A DNA stretch of 64,000 nucleotides from Methylobacterium sp. WL1 (lineage in GTDB: Bacteria > Pseudomonadota > Alphaproteobacteria > Rhizobiales > Beijerinckiaceae), in assembly GCF_008000895.1 (NCBI RefSeq), contig NZ_CP042823.1, forward strand, positions 5,292,501 to 5,356,500, given 5' to 3'. A model generated the notes under the pieces. That model did no database searches. It saw nothing but the letters and a program-made list of their open reading frames with translations, and was not told where the DNA came from. The first letter of the stretch is position 1; each line of letters starts with the position of its first letter. Shown one piece after another: positions 1 through 10,541 of the stretch. The position numbers and the translations under genes were made by a program.

Positions 1-443
1 GGCCCTGCGTAGCCGCGAAGAATTCGGCGGCCGGGGCGGCGCGGGGGCGGTCGGATCGGTCCAGACTTCGACGAACCGACACCTCGGACGCCGCTTCGCT
101 GCGAAGAGCCTTCGCGGTCTGGGTCCGCATCCTGGCATGGCGCAATGCAGCATCGGCATGATGCAGTGCCCAAGCCGGAAAACGCGGCGTTTGCGCTCAC
201 CGGCGAAGTTTGGCAACTAGACTCCGCCCGATCACGCCATGCTCGGGCCGACTCTTATCCTTTGCTGAGACGGCTCACTGTCGCCGAACCGGTCTCCACT
301 TCGGCGGCGGACGCGCTAAGACTTACCGACTGGGAAGGAATGCACTGATTCGCGCACAACGTCCCATGGTCGTCCTGCGACGGCCAAGCGCGACACCGAT
401 CACAAGCCCCCGCCAGGCACGATAAGAATAAGGACGGTAGAGC
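1..443. other. Region without a recognised gene, upstream of hppA
   Basis: No reading frame here has both alphaproteobacterial codon bias and a recognisable family; the two short plus-strand frames inside it look like chance openings. The last bases before the hppA ATG hold a purine-rich AAGGACGG ribosome-binding site. The window starts mid-intergene or just past the end of an upstream gene, so what lies to the left cannot be told. Confidence 0.5.
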
Positions 444-2588
<2,145 letters not shown>

Positions 2589-2595
2589 GGGGCGG

Positions 2596-2619
2596 GTCCG
2601 GCGCGGATCCGCGCCGGAC
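2596..2619. terminator. Perfect 24-bp palindrome after hppA, probable transcription end
   Basis: Two 12-base self-complementary halves meet at GGATCC, eight bases after the hppA stop, giving a very stable GC hairpin with no unpaired loop on paper. There is no T-tract, so if it ends transcription it is a Rho-assisted or hairpin-only site. It could also be an mRNA 3' protection structure. Confidence 0.4.
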
Positions 2620-2660
2620 TCGGCGCTCAGCGCGCCGCCCGTGAAGGTCGCGTGTCCCTG

Positions 2661-2812
2661 GGTTGCTTCGCTGCGCTCGCAATGACGGTGGGGCAGCGAT
2701 AACGCCTCAGCGGCCATCCCAATCCCTCACCCCATCCTGAGGCGACGGAGCGAAGCGGAGGCCTCGAAGGAGGACTCCAGCCTGGCGCGCGAGCCCTGGA
2801 GTGTGCCTTCAA
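2661..2812. repeat. Degenerate dispersed repeats: TTGCTTCGCTGCGCTCGCAATGAC element and partial CATCCTGAGG element
   Basis: Positions 2663-2686 hold a short palindrome-like element, and 2730-2812 hold a left-hand partial copy of the roughly 110-bp repeat found complete at 10218-10330 and 21403-21514. It shares CATCCTGAGG, CGAAGCGGAGGCCTCGAAGGA and a CCCTGGAG core, but the right inverted terminus is missing. These are non-coding repeats of the kind common in Methylobacterium intergenes. Confidence 0.6.
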
Positions 2813-2831
2813 GTGTGCCCTCGCGAACAAC

Positions 2832-3665
2832 TCAACGCGGTGGAATGACGTGTCGCGGACTCCGGGGCACAGTCGGCGGCACCCGTACATGGCGGATCGT
2901 AGCTAAATCCGTGTCGTAGTCACCGAGATGGACATTGAGACCGTTCAGGATGCGTTCGCAGGCCCCGACGACCTTCGTGCGGTCTGTGATCGGATTGCTA
3001 TGATAGAGTTCGTTGCGAGCTTCCTTGATGACCCGCATCGTATCCTCGAACATCTTTCTGCCGAGCTTGAAGCCGAGTTCTGCATCCGAGCAGAACATTC
3101 CGCGTGTCATCGACCAGTCTGCACTGAGGATGTTCCACAGGTCGCCGAGGTTGAGGGTGTAGAAAAACTCATCGGTGCGACCCGGTCCGGAGACGCTCTG
3201 CACGTGGAGCGGATTGGCAATGGTATCGAATGCCCGCCAGACCGCCTTTAAGAAGGCAGCGCTCACGGGGATCGTCCAAATGGTTGGGAGGGCTTGAGCC
3301 GTCTGGCCGCGTGCCCGGGCATCCCGGATCAAGGTCCACCAATGCACGCCGTTGAACTTGATCGCTGACTGCTCTGCGAGGGCCGACCTGAGGCCGTTCT
3401 CCACCGCGAACAGGAATGGGTAGATCGCGGAGAATTCCTTGATCTTCCGGGTGTAGATCTGATGCACCAGGGATCGCTGTGCGTCAGGTGGTACCAACCG
3501 GAGCTTGCGTATTTCCGTGGCCTCGCGAATCGCGTCCCGGAGCAGCGTTGGGTTCAGCGTCCGCATGTCCTTGTCGAGCAAGTCGACCTCATGCGAGCGA
3601 GGCGTGAACGTCAGGTACGCTCCGAGCAGTTCGCGAGTCGGGACATGGCGCTTCGAGATAGGCAT
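2832..3665 (-). CDS. Abi/Swt1-like protein with HEPN ribonuclease motif
   Basis: A 277-residue cytoplasmic protein. Near the C-terminus R217-N-E-L-Y-H222 fits the Rx4-6H catalytic motif of HEPN ribonucleases, set in a helix (VIKEARNELYHSNPI) typical of that fold. ENGLR at 89-93 and LNLGDLWNIL at 171-180 resemble the Abi-like and Swt1-type HEPN families. Start chosen at MPISKR; an in-frame start 31 codons earlier exists but would lie inside the divergent promoter described below. Codon use and GC content are clearly lower than in neighbours, suggesting acquisition. No partner protein gene is adjacent. HEPN proteins of this kind are often RNA-cleaving toxins or abortive-infection effectors; that role is inferred here. 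Confidence 0.7.
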   Translation of the reverse strand: MPISKRHVPTRELLGAYLTFTPRSHEVDLLDKDMRTLNPTLLRDAIREATEIRKLRLVPPDAQRSLVHQIYTRKIKEFSAIYPFLFAVENGLRSALAEQSAIKFNGVHWWTLIRDARARGQTAQALPTIWTIPVSAAFLKAVWRAFDTIANPLHVQSVSGPGRTDEFFYTLNLGDLWNILSADWSMTRGMFCSDAELGFKLGRKMFEDTMRVIKEARNELYHSNPITDRTKVVGACERILNGLNVHLGDYDTDLATIRHVRVPPTVPRSPRHVIPPR

Positions 3666-3671
3666 CAGCAC

Positions 3672-3700
3672 TTGTGATGGTCTGAGTCTCGCCTTATAAC
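3672..3700 (+). promoter_or_regulatory. Predicted sigma-70-type promoter, TTGTGA-17 bp-TATAAC
   Basis: A -35-like TTGTGA at 3672-3677 and a -10-like TATAAC at 3695-3700 sit exactly 17 bases apart on the plus strand, immediately behind the start of the HEPN gene and pointing away from it. No protein gene follows closely; an intrinsic terminator follows about 85 bases further on. The same TTATAA core might also serve the HEPN gene on the other strand. Confidence 0.4.
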
Positions 3701-3706
3701 ACCTAC

Positions 3707-3816
3707 TCGCTTGGTGGCGGCGCAATGGTGTCGCGAGCCCATGGGATTGCCATGGCACCTTGAGAGTCTAAACCAAAATTTTTGAAAGGCGTGGCTCTTA
3801 GGGGTCGCGCCTTTTT
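3707..3816 (+). ncRNA. Candidate structured small RNA divergent from the HEPN gene
   Basis: Between the predicted promoter and an intrinsic terminator lie about 110 bases with no convincing reading frame. The 5' part can fold as GGTG (3727-3730), CCATGG (3739-3744), loop GATTG, CCATGG (3750-3755), CACC (3756-3759). The 3' part is the terminator hairpin AAAGGCG/CGCCTTT with a T5 tract. Promoter spacing, stem and terminator together suggest a discrete transcript. No known RNA family was recognised, and this rests on pattern only. Confidence 0.33.
3785..3816 (+). terminator. Intrinsic terminator with T5 tract
   Basis: Stem AAAGGCG at 3785-3791 pairs with CGCCTTT at 3808-3814 across a 16-base loop, and the pairing runs into TTTTT. 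No plus-strand gene ends here, which is why a small RNA is suspected upstream. Confidence 0.55.
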
Positions 3817-4112
3817 CTGCTTATAGACTGTCTCGAGCGTCAATTGCCGCGTGCGCTATACTGAGATGGGCGCACTTCTTTTCAGTGCCGAGCGATGCAT
3901 TTGGCTCCCTACAATCGGCTGCGCCGACCGACCCCTGGAGTCGTTCCACCCCCAAATCCAAAGAAAACCGGGATGATTCCACCCCCCTGGGACGTGCGCT
4001 CGCGCACGGACCGAGCCCCCATGCTGCGCTGCACCCTGGCATCACCGCGCCGCGACGCCACCTCGGCGTTTGAGTTTCGGACGCGGCGTCGCCGCACCAG
4101 CACGAGGTATCC
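3817..4112. other. Intergenic region upstream of the ene-reductase gene
   Basis: About 300 bases without a convincing gene. AT content is higher than in surrounding coding sequence up to about 3900, then returns to the local norm. No strong promoter or operator was picked out. A regulator site for the downstream ene-reductase might be expected but was not identified. Confidence 0.4.
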
Positions 4113-5204
4113 ATGCCGTCCCTGCACGACCCGATCCGCATCGGCGCCATCGAGGCGAAGAACCGGATCTTCATGGCCCCGCTCACCCGCGGCCGCGCCA
4201 CCCGCGAGCACGTGCCGACCCCGATCATGGCCGAGTATTACACCCAGCGCGCCGGCGCCGGGCTGATCCTCACGGAGGCCACCGGCATCTCCCAGGAGGG
4301 CCTGGGCTGGCCGTTCGCGCCGGGGATCTGGTCCGACGCGCAGGTCGATGCCTGGCGGCCGATCGTGAAGGCCGTGCACGACCGCGGTGGCAAGATCGTC
4401 TGCCAGATCTGGCACATGGGCCGGCTGGTCCATCCGGACTTCCTCGGCGGCGAGAAGCCGGTCTCGGCCTCGCCCATCGTGGCCCCGGACCAAGCGCACA
4501 CCTATTCCGGCAAGAAGCCCTACGCCGAGCCGCGCGCGCTGGAGGTCTCCGAGATCCCGCGTCTGCTGGCCGATTACGAGCGCGCCACCGCCAACGCCCT
4601 GGCGGCCGGCTTCGACGGGGTGCAGATCCACGCCGCGAACGGCTACCTGATCGACGAGTTCCTGCGCGACGGCAGCAACCACCGCACCGACGCGTACGGC
4701 GGCACGATCGCCAACCGCGTGCGGCTGCTGCGCGAGGTGACCGACGCGGTCGCGGGCGTCGCCGGGCCGGAGCGCACCGGGGTGCGCCTGTCGCCCAACG
4801 GCGCGATCCAGGGCACCAACGATTCGAACCCGGAGCCCCTGTTCGTGGCCGCCGCCCAGGCGCTCGCCGACAGCGGCATCGCCTTCCTGGAGATGCGTGA
4901 GCCCGGCCCGGACGGGACCTTCGGCAAGGCCGACCACCCGCCGATCGCCCCGGCGATGCGCAAGGTGTTCCGCAACCCGATGATCCTCAACGCCGATTAC
5001 GACGGGGTCAGCGGCCAGAAGGTGCTGGACGCGGGCGACGCCGACGCGATCGCGTTCGGCCGGACCTACATCGCCAACCCGGACCTGGTCGAGCGTATCG
5101 CCAAGGGCGCCCCGCTCGCCAAGGACGAGGCCGCGACCTGGTACAGCCAGGGGCCGCAGGGCTACACCGACTACCCGACGCACGGCGAAGCCCGCGCAGC
5201 CTGA
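4113..5204 (+). CDS. nemA: Old Yellow Enzyme family alkene reductase (N-ethylmaleimide reductase type)
   Basis: FMN-dependent NAD(P)H ene-reductase acting on electrophilic alkenes such as maleimides, enones and nitro compounds in the cytoplasm. The 363-residue TIM barrel has the family landmarks: PLTRGRA near residue 23 (flavin threonine), QIWHMGR at 98-104, and H173/N176 with Y178 in IHAANGYLIDEFL, which are the substrate-anchoring pair and the proton donor region. SNHRTDAYGG at 188-197 and the C-terminal AFGRTYIANPDL phosphate-binding segment are also present. It is a lone gene; in other proteobacteria such genes are often controlled by a nearby TetR or ArsR repressor, but none is seen here. 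Confidence 0.95.
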   Translation: MPSLHDPIRIGAIEAKNRIFMAPLTRGRATREHVPTPIMAEYYTQRAGAGLILTEATGISQEGLGWPFAPGIWSDAQVDAWRPIVKAVHDRGGKIVCQIWHMGRLVHPDFLGGEKPVSASPIVAPDQAHTYSGKKPYAEPRALEVSEIPRLLADYERATANALAAGFDGVQIHAANGYLIDEFLRDGSNHRTDAYGGTIANRVRLLREVTDAVAGVAGPERTGVRLSPNGAIQGTNDSNPEPLFVAAAQALADSGIAFLEMREPGPDGTFGKADHPPIAPAMRKVFRNPMILNADYDGVSGQKVLDAGDADAIAFGRTYIANPDLVERIAKGAPLAKDEAATWYSQGPQGYTDYPTHGEARAA

Positions 5205-5597
5205 TCGACCGGCACGGCGCCGGGGCCCGCGCGGCGGGTCCCGGTGCCGGATGCCGTCTCGATCGACAGGCCAACGCCGGCCGCGTGGACCGCCTCGTCA
5301 TTCCGGGGCGCCGCAGGCGAGCCCGGATTGCAGGGTCACCGACGGCGCAAGGCCTCGCGATGTCGGCGGATCCGGATCCCGGGCCCCGGCATGGCGCAGC
5401 GAACCGCGCGCGTCCCCGCGACGATCAAGCCGGCCGAAAACGGGCGCGGTCCATACGGAATGGTGCAGAGTCCGGGCGCCGCGCCGACGCCGGGTGGATC
5501 AGCCGCCCCAGGGCGGCGATGTCGCCGACCCGACTGCGCGGGCCGGTGAAGCGAATACCCCGCCGCGCACCCTGATACGGGGCCTTAATACGCGGCC
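5205..5597. other. Intergenic region containing a GTCATTCCGGGG repeat
   Basis: No gene recognised. Most of its first half is one copy of a dispersed palindromic repeat (5297 to about 5398). The remainder has no clear promoter or terminator that could be named. Confidence 0.45.
5297..5398. repeat. Dispersed repeat, GTCATTCCGGGG family, about 100 bp
   Basis: Starts GTCATTCCGGGGCGCCGCAG and ends near GATCCCGGGCCCCGG, so the ends are roughly complementary. Its right part is diverged relative to the complete copy at 20649-20761. Other copies are at 11627-11662, 46735-46760 and 53687-53797. Non-coding; each copy lies between genes. Confidence 0.75.
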
Positions 5598-7556
5598 ATG
5601 CCTATGCAGCCGCCCGTCGCGCGCCTATGTGAGCGCCAGACCATGGATGTGCCGCCCCCCAATTCACGCGCGGACCGCGAACCGACCGACCGGCTCTGGA
5701 GCAGAGCGGACCGGCTGGCGGAACTGCACGACCTCGCCATCCTCGATAGCGCGCCCGAGCCGCTCTACGACGACCTCGTCCGCATCGCCGCCCATGTCTG
5801 CCGGGCGCCGGTGGCCCTGGTCAGCCTGGTCGATGCCGAGCGGCAATGGTTCAAGTCGGAATTCGGCCTCGGCCAGCGGGAATTGCCGATCAACTGCTCG
5901 GTCTGCGCCCACACGATCGAGGCCGGCGACTGCCTCATCATCCCGGATCTCGCCGACGACCCGCGCACCATCGACAACCCTCTGGTGACCGGCGGGGCGG
6001 GCTTCCGCTTCTACGCGGGGGCGGTGATCCGGGGCGCGCAGGGCATTCCGCTCGGGGCACTCTGCGTCCTCGACCGGACGCCCCGGCCCGAGGGGCTCGA
6101 CGCCGACCAGGCCGCCACGCTGTCCGCCCTGGCGCGCCAGATCTCGACGCTGCTCGAGAACCGCCGGACCCACGCCCAGGTCGCCGCCCGGGAGGCCGAG
6201 ATCGCCGCCAGCGCGCGCCGCTTCCGGGTGATGACGTCGGCGATGCCCCAGATGGTCTGGACCACCCTGCCGGACGGGTTCCACGATTATTTCAACGACC
6301 GCTGGTACGAGTTCACCGGCATGCCGTACGGCTCCACCGATGGCGAGGGCTGGAACGCCGTGTTCCATCCGGACGACCAGGAGCGGGCCTGGACCCGCTG
6401 GCGCCATTCCCTGAAGACCGGCGAGCCTTACGAGATCGAGTATCGCCTGCGCCATAAAGACGGCGCCTACCGGTGGACGCTGGGCCGGGCCATGCCGATC
6501 CGCGACGCGGAGGGGCGGATCGAGCGCTGGTTCGGGACCTGCACCGACATCGACGACCTGAAGCAGGCGGAGGCCGAGGCGCGCAAGCTCGCCGCCATCG
6601 TGGAGACCTCCAAGGACTTCATCGGCCTCTTCACCCTGGACGGCGCCGTCACCCATCTCAACGAGGCCGCGCTGGCGCTGGTCGGGCTGCCCAACCTCGC
6701 CGCCGCCCGCCGGCACCGGATGGAGGATTTCTTCGGCGACGACAGCCGCCGGGTGCTGACCGGGACGGTGATGCCGGCGGTTCGCCGGAGCGGTTACTGG
6801 GAGGGCGAACTGGCCTTCCGGCATTTCGGAACGGGCGAGCCGGTGGCCGTGCTGTACAACATCTTCCCGGTGCGCGACCCGACCGGGGCCGAGATCGGCT
6901 ACGCCACCGTCACCCGGGACCTGCGCGAGGCCAAGCGCGCCGAGGAGGCCCGCGACCTGCTGATCCGCGAGCTGTCCCACCGGATCAAGAACATCTTCGC
7001 GGTGGTGGGCGGCCTGGCGGCCCTCACCGCCCGCAGCGACCCCGCGGCCAAGCCGTTCGCGGCGGCCTTCCGCGAGCGGCTCGGCGCGCTCGCCCGGGCC
7101 CACGAATACGTCCGCCCGCATTCCCCCGACAGCGCCCCCCAGGTCGAGGGCCAGACCGTGCTCGGGCTGATGCGCCTGATCATGGCCGCCTACGAGGAGG
7201 ACGGCCGGGCGCGCGTCGCGATCTCCGGGGACGATGCCGCGATCGGCGAGCGCACCGCCACCGCGCTCGCGCTGATCATGCACGAGCAGGCCACCAACGC
7301 GATGAAGTATGGCGGGCTCTCCACCAAGGCGGGCGGCGTCACGCTGAGCGGGCTGCGCGACGGCGCCCGCTACACCCTGACCTGGGCCGAGTCCGGCGGC
7401 CCCCCGGTCACGCAAAAGCCCTCCCGGAAGGGATTCGGCACCGTGCTGGCCGAGCGCAGCGTCGCGGGGCAGCTCGACGGCGTGCTGGAGCACGATTGGG
7501 CGCCGGGCGGGCTGCTGATGCGGCTCAGCATGCCGCTGGCCAACCTCCGGCACTGA
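5598..7556 (+). CDS. HWE-family sensor histidine kinase with GAF and two PAS domains
   Basis: Soluble two-component kinase. Residues about 45-195 form a GAF domain (starting near LAILDSAPEPLYDDL), about 208-330 a PAS/PAC unit, and about 335-450 a second PAS/PAC unit. The C-terminus is an HWE kinase: H461 in ELSHRIKNIF is the phospho-acceptor, followed by the N-box MHEQATNAMKYGG and the family-defining WAE in TLTWAESGGP, then a glycine motif RKGFGT. No membrane segments are seen, so it senses a cytoplasmic signal. An ATG 15 codons downstream (5643) is an alternative start. Its stop is one base before the next ATG, so it shares a transcript with the HAD phosphatase. No response regulator is adjacent. 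Confidence 0.92.
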   Translation: MPMQPPVARLCERQTMDVPPPNSRADREPTDRLWSRADRLAELHDLAILDSAPEPLYDDLVRIAAHVCRAPVALVSLVDAERQWFKSEFGLGQRELPINCSVCAHTIEAGDCLIIPDLADDPRTIDNPLVTGGAGFRFYAGAVIRGAQGIPLGALCVLDRTPRPEGLDADQAATLSALARQISTLLENRRTHAQVAAREAEIAASARRFRVMTSAMPQMVWTTLPDGFHDYFNDRWYEFTGMPYGSTDGEGWNAVFHPDDQERAWTRWRHSLKTGEPYEIEYRLRHKDGAYRWTLGRAMPIRDAEGRIERWFGTCTDIDDLKQAEAEARKLAAIVETSKDFIGLFTLDGAVTHLNEAALALVGLPNLAAARRHRMEDFFGDDSRRVLTGTVMPAVRRSGYWEGELAFRHFGTGEPVAVLYNIFPVRDPTGAEIGYATVTRDLREAKRAEEARDLLIRELSHRIKNIFAVVGGLAALTARSDPAAKPFAAAFRERLGALARAHEYVRPHSPDSAPQVEGQTVLGLMRLIMAAYEEDGRARVAISGDDAAIGERTATALALIMHEQATNAMKYGGLSTKAGGVTLSGLRDGARYTLTWAESGGPPVTQKPSRKGFGTVLAERSVAGQLDGVLEHDWAPGGLLMRLSMPLANLRH

Positions 7557-7557
7557 G

Positions 7558-8220
7558 ATGGCGCGCAGCCCCGGCGGGGCCGGGCCCGCGCTCGTCGTGC
7601 TCGATTTCGACGGCACCCTCGCGGACAGTTTCGGCTGGTTCTGCTCGGTCCTGAACGGCGTCGCCGACCGCTACCGCTTCCGCCGGGTCGAGGCCCACGA
7701 GGTCGAGGCGCTGCGGCTGCAGGGCGCGCGGGCGATCGTGGCCCATCTCGGCATCCCGCGCTGGAAGCTGCCCTTCATCGCCCGGCACATGCACGCGCTG
7801 GCCGCCCGCGACGCCGGTGCGATCGCGCTGTTTCCCGGGGTGCCGGAGATGCTGGCCGACCTTGCGGCGGCGGGGGTGCCCCTGGCGATCCTGTCGTCGA
7901 ACCGCGCCGACACCGTCCGCCGGGTGCTCGGCCCCGAGAACGCGGCCCGGATCGACGCCTATGCCGGCGGCGCCTCGCTGTTCGGCAAGGCCCGGCGGCT
8001 GCGGGCGCTGCTGGCCCACCGGAAGGTCGCGCCGGAGCGGGCCCTGTGCATCGGCGACGAGGTCCGCGACCTGGAGGCGGCCCGGGCGCTCGGCTGCCCG
8101 TTCGGCGCGGTGGCCTGGGGCTACACCGATGCGGGCGCGCTGGCGGCGCTCGGGCCGGAATACCTGTTCGCCGAGCCGGCGGACATCGCCCAGCTGGTGC
8201 GGCGACGCGAATTGGTCTGA
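7558..8220 (+). CDS. HAD-superfamily phosphatase (phosphoglycolate phosphatase-like)
   Basis: A 220-residue haloacid dehalogenase-type hydrolase. Motif I is LDFDGTLADS with nucleophile D16 and acid/base D18. Motif II is the serine of ILSSNRAD. Motif III/IV is GDEVRDLEAAR. The helical cap between motifs I and II is the small alpha-type seen in Gph-like phosphatases. Substrate cannot be read from sequence. The ATG follows the histidine kinase stop by one base, so the two are translationally close. A palindromic repeat follows directly after the stop. Confidence 0.9.
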   Translation: MARSPGGAGPALVVLDFDGTLADSFGWFCSVLNGVADRYRFRRVEAHEVEALRLQGARAIVAHLGIPRWKLPFIARHMHALAARDAGAIALFPGVPEMLADLAAAGVPLAILSSNRADTVRRVLGPENAARIDAYAGGASLFGKARRLRALLAHRKVAPERALCIGDEVRDLEAARALGCPFGAVAWGYTDAGALAALGPEYLFAEPADIAQLVRRRELV

Positions 8221-8226
8221 GACACG

Positions 8227-8355
8227 TCAGGGTTTCAAAAGGTCTGCGACCTTTTGCGGGTGCAGGGCAGAGCCCTGCGGCAGAGCCCCGCTCTGGGTGC
8301 TCAGGGGCTCCGCCCCCGAACCCCGTCAAAGGGCTGAGCCCTTCGGAAACCCCTG
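8227..8355. repeat. Dispersed repeat, GGGGCTCCGCCCC / AAGGG..CCCTT family
   Basis: Contains several nested hairpins: AAAAGGT/ACCTTTT, CAGGGC/GCCCTG, GGGGC/GCCCC and AAGGGCT/AGCCCTT. A reverse-oriented copy lies at 43600-43710 and partial copies at 36168-36250 and 58642-58700. It sits between convergent genes (HAD phosphatase and bamE), where it could end transcription from both sides. Non-coding. Confidence 0.75.
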
Positions 8356-8365
8356 ACGCTCGTTC

Positions 8366-8863
8366 TTACAGGCCGCGGTTGGCGCCCGGGACGACGCTGG
8401 TGCCCTTGCCGGAGCCGAACGGCTCGTAGCGGGTCAGGCCGCGGAACAGCTGGCTGAGGAACGCCCGGTCGGCGCCGCTGGTCGGCGTGGTGCGCTCGAT
8501 GAAGTCGAACACCCGGCCGTCTTGCAGGCCGTAGAGCGCCACCCGCTCGACCTTGAAGCCGGGGGTGAAGTAGACCGCCGTGACCTTCTGGTCCTCGACC
8601 TGCTCGCCCAGGAACATGATCGTCCGGCTGGTGTTCTGCGAGATGTAGTACCAGGACTTGTTGCCCACCGTAGAGACCGTCGACGGCGTGCCGAGGATCT
8701 GCAGCACCTGCTCGGGGGCCATGCCGGGCTTGATCGTGGCGAGCGCCGCCTGGTCGATCTGGTAGCCGTGGCGGAGCTCTTCGCCGACGCAGCCGGCGAG
8801 GCCGGCACCCGCGAGGCCGATCAGGGCGAGGCGCGCAAAGGACTGGACGAGACGGCGCCGCAT
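8366..8863 (-). CDS. bamE: Outer-membrane assembly factor BamE (SmpA/OmlA lipoprotein)
   Basis: Lipoprotein subunit of the BAM complex that inserts beta-barrels into the outer membrane. The 165-residue product starts with a lipoprotein signal ending LAGC (C25), then the SmpA/OmlA domain: IKPGMAPEQVLQILGTPS followed by WYYISQNTSR and the beta-strands typical of BamE. Start chosen at MRRRL because it opens the signal peptide; the longer upstream frame has no support. Divergent from the bc1 chaperone gene, the arrangement normal for Hyphomicrobiales. Confidence 0.93.
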   Translation of the reverse strand: MRRRLVQSFARLALIGLAGAGLAGCVGEELRHGYQIDQAALATIKPGMAPEQVLQILGTPSTVSTVGNKSWYYISQNTSRTIMFLGEQVEDQKVTAVYFTPGFKVERVALYGLQDGRVFDFIERTTPTSGADRAFLSQLFRGLTRYEPFGSGKGTSVVPGANRGL

Positions 8864-9054
8864 CGGGCCCCCAAAGAGCGTGTTGACGGACGAGCGACGC
8901 AGGCCGCCGCCGGTCCATGTCTCCGACGGCGCTTGCGCCTTGGGCGTGGGTTGCCGTACCGCGGGGATATGGCTTTGACAAGGCAAGCTTGGCCACACGC
9001 CCCGGCCGCCCGATGCCGCCGCGGCCCGGCATCGCCCTTCTTTCGGAGGCATCC

Positions 9055-9611
9055 ATGATCGCCGCGCTGTTCCGGCGCGATGGGGCGCGCCGCCGCGCCG
9101 TCGAGGGGCTGCACGCGGCCATCAGCCTGGCGGCGCGCCGGCCGGGCCTCTACACGGGGCTCGCCGTGCCCGACACCGTGGAGGGCCGGTTCGAGGCCCT
9201 GTGCCTGCACGTGATCCTGGTTCTGCGCCGGCTGAACCGGTTGCCGGCCCCGGCGGCCGACGTGGCGCAGGACCTGGTCAACGCGGTCTTCACCCAGCTC
9301 GACGCGGCTTTGCGCGAACTCGGCGTCGGCGATATGGGCGTCGGCAAGCGGATGAAAAAACTCGGTGCCGCCTTCTACGGCCGGGCCACGGGCTACGATG
9401 CTGCGCTCGACGCCCGCGACGACGCGGCCCTGCGGGTGGTGCTCGCCCGCAACGTGCTCGGCGGGAGGGCGACCCGGCGGGCCTCGCCGCCTACGTGCTG
9501 GCGGCCGATGCGGCCCTGGCCGGGGCCGACCTCGACGGGCTGCTCGGTGCCGGGCCGCCCTTTCCGGAGCCGGACGCGTTCGCGCCGGCCCCGACCGGAG
9601 ACAGGACATGA
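9055..9611 (+). pseudogene. Ubiquinol-cytochrome c chaperone (CBP3/UQCC1-like), frameshifted
   Basis: Assembly factor for the cytochrome bc1 complex, related to mitochondrial Cbp3/UQCC1. The N-terminal 137 codons from MIAALFRR run in one frame through ALRVVLARNVLGG, then the family C-terminus (GLAAYVLAADAAL) continues in the frame one base behind. The break is in the GGG run at 9463-9465, where one extra G restores LGGEGDPAG. The corrected stop overlaps the ATG of the DUF177 gene (ATGA), as expected for this conserved pair. Probably a functional gene carrying a base-call deletion. Confidence 0.85.
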
Positions 9612-10123
9612 GACACCGTACGGGCCCGGAGAGCGGGCCGCTTTCCCGCTGGGTCAACGTCGATCGCCTGCCGCAGGGGCGGGGCGCCGTCACCGTCGAG
9701 GCGAGCCAGGCCGAGTGCGACGCGCTCGCGGCCGACTTCAAGATCCCCGCCATCCGCGACCTGGTCGGGCGCTTCGACATCTCGGGCTCTACGAACCGGA
9801 TGACCGTCACCGGCACGGTCGAGGCCGTGGTGACGCAGGTCTGCACCGTCAGCCTCGAGCCGTTCGAGGGTCCGGTCCGCGAGCCGGTGGAGGTCGTGTA
9901 CACCGACACCGACCAGCTCGCCGGCACCGACGCCGAGGACGTCGAGGTGCCCGACCCGCTGGTCGGCGGCCGGATCGATTTCGGCGCGCTCACGGCCGAA
10001 TTCCTGGCGCTGGGCCTCGATCCCTATCCGCGCAAGCCCGGCATCGCGTTCGAGCCCGTGGTGGCGGGCGAGGATGCCGGCCCCTTCGACGCGTTGCGCC
10101 GGCTCCGCGACGGGGAGGGCTGA
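9608..10123 (+). CDS. DUF177 / YceD family protein
   Basis: A 171-residue member of the YceD family, which in bacteria is linked to large-subunit rRNA and ribosome assembly and usually lies near rpmF-plsX-fabH. Recognised by FDISGSTNRMTVTGTVEAVVTQVCTVSLEPF (shown here only as separate landmarks: ITGSTN-like turn, then QVCTVSLEPF near residue 77) and the acidic C-terminal half with DPLVGGRIDFGALTAEF. Its ATG overlaps the corrected stop of the chaperone gene by four bases. The plsX gene follows about 420 bases later, after an intervening repeat. Confidence 0.88.
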   Translation: MRHRTGPESGPLSRWVNVDRLPQGRGAVTVEASQAECDALAADFKIPAIRDLVGRFDISGSTNRMTVTGTVEAVVTQVCTVSLEPFEGPVREPVEVVYTDTDQLAGTDAEDVEVPDPLVGGRIDFGALTAEFLALGLDPYPRKPGIAFEPVVAGEDAGPFDALRRLRDGEG

Positions 10124-10541
10124 GGCCGTCCGGCTCGGCGCAGCCCCAGGGCGGGGTGCGGCGCGGGAGGCGGAAACGGGCGGTCGGTTTCGACCAAGAG
10201 GAATGTCCAACCTACGCCCTCATCCTGAGGTGCCGGAGCGCAGCGGAGGCCTCGAAGGAGCCCTCCAGCCGGCCGCGCGATCCCTGGAGATCTCCTTCGA
10301 GGCTCGCTGCGCTCGCACCTCAGGATGAGGGGGGTGGACGGGATCGCTCGCAGAAGCAGAAGCCCCCCGCAGAGCCCCGCTCCGGCCCGCCCCGAAACAA
10401 TTGCCTGACCCGTCCGGCCCGAATTCATTTGCCCGGCGGGCCTGTATCGCTATGGTCCGGCGCGCCCGGCGGGCGGCCCTCGTCCGTCCCGCCGCCGTTC
10501 CCGCCGCCGTTCCCCCTGCCGAGACCGCGACCCGCAAAGAC
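10124..10541. other. Intergenic region between DUF177 and plsX, mostly repeat
   Basis: No gene. Holds the complete 113-bp palindromic repeat at 10218-10330. The bases just before plsX are GC-rich with only a weak ribosome-binding site (AAAGAC), so the plsX start is chosen on homology. Confidence 0.5.
10218..10330. repeat. Dispersed palindromic repeat, CCTCATCCTGAGG family, complete
   Basis: The ends CCTCATCCTGAGG and CCTCAGGATGAGG are exact inverted copies, and inner segments CTCGAAGGAG / CTCCTTCGAG and GAGCGCAGCG / CGCTGCGCTC also pair, so the whole element can fold into one long hairpin. A second complete copy is at 21403-21514 and a partial one at 2730-2812. Confidence 0.85.

Noticed and set aside
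3694..3700. TTATAA core as a promoter of the HEPN gene on the minus strand
   Set aside because: No acceptable -35 element at 16-18 bases on that strand; the plus-strand reading is better.
3895..4266. Plus-strand frame before nemA
   Set aside because: Arg/Pro-rich without ribosome-binding site, overlaps the well-supported nemA start in another frame.
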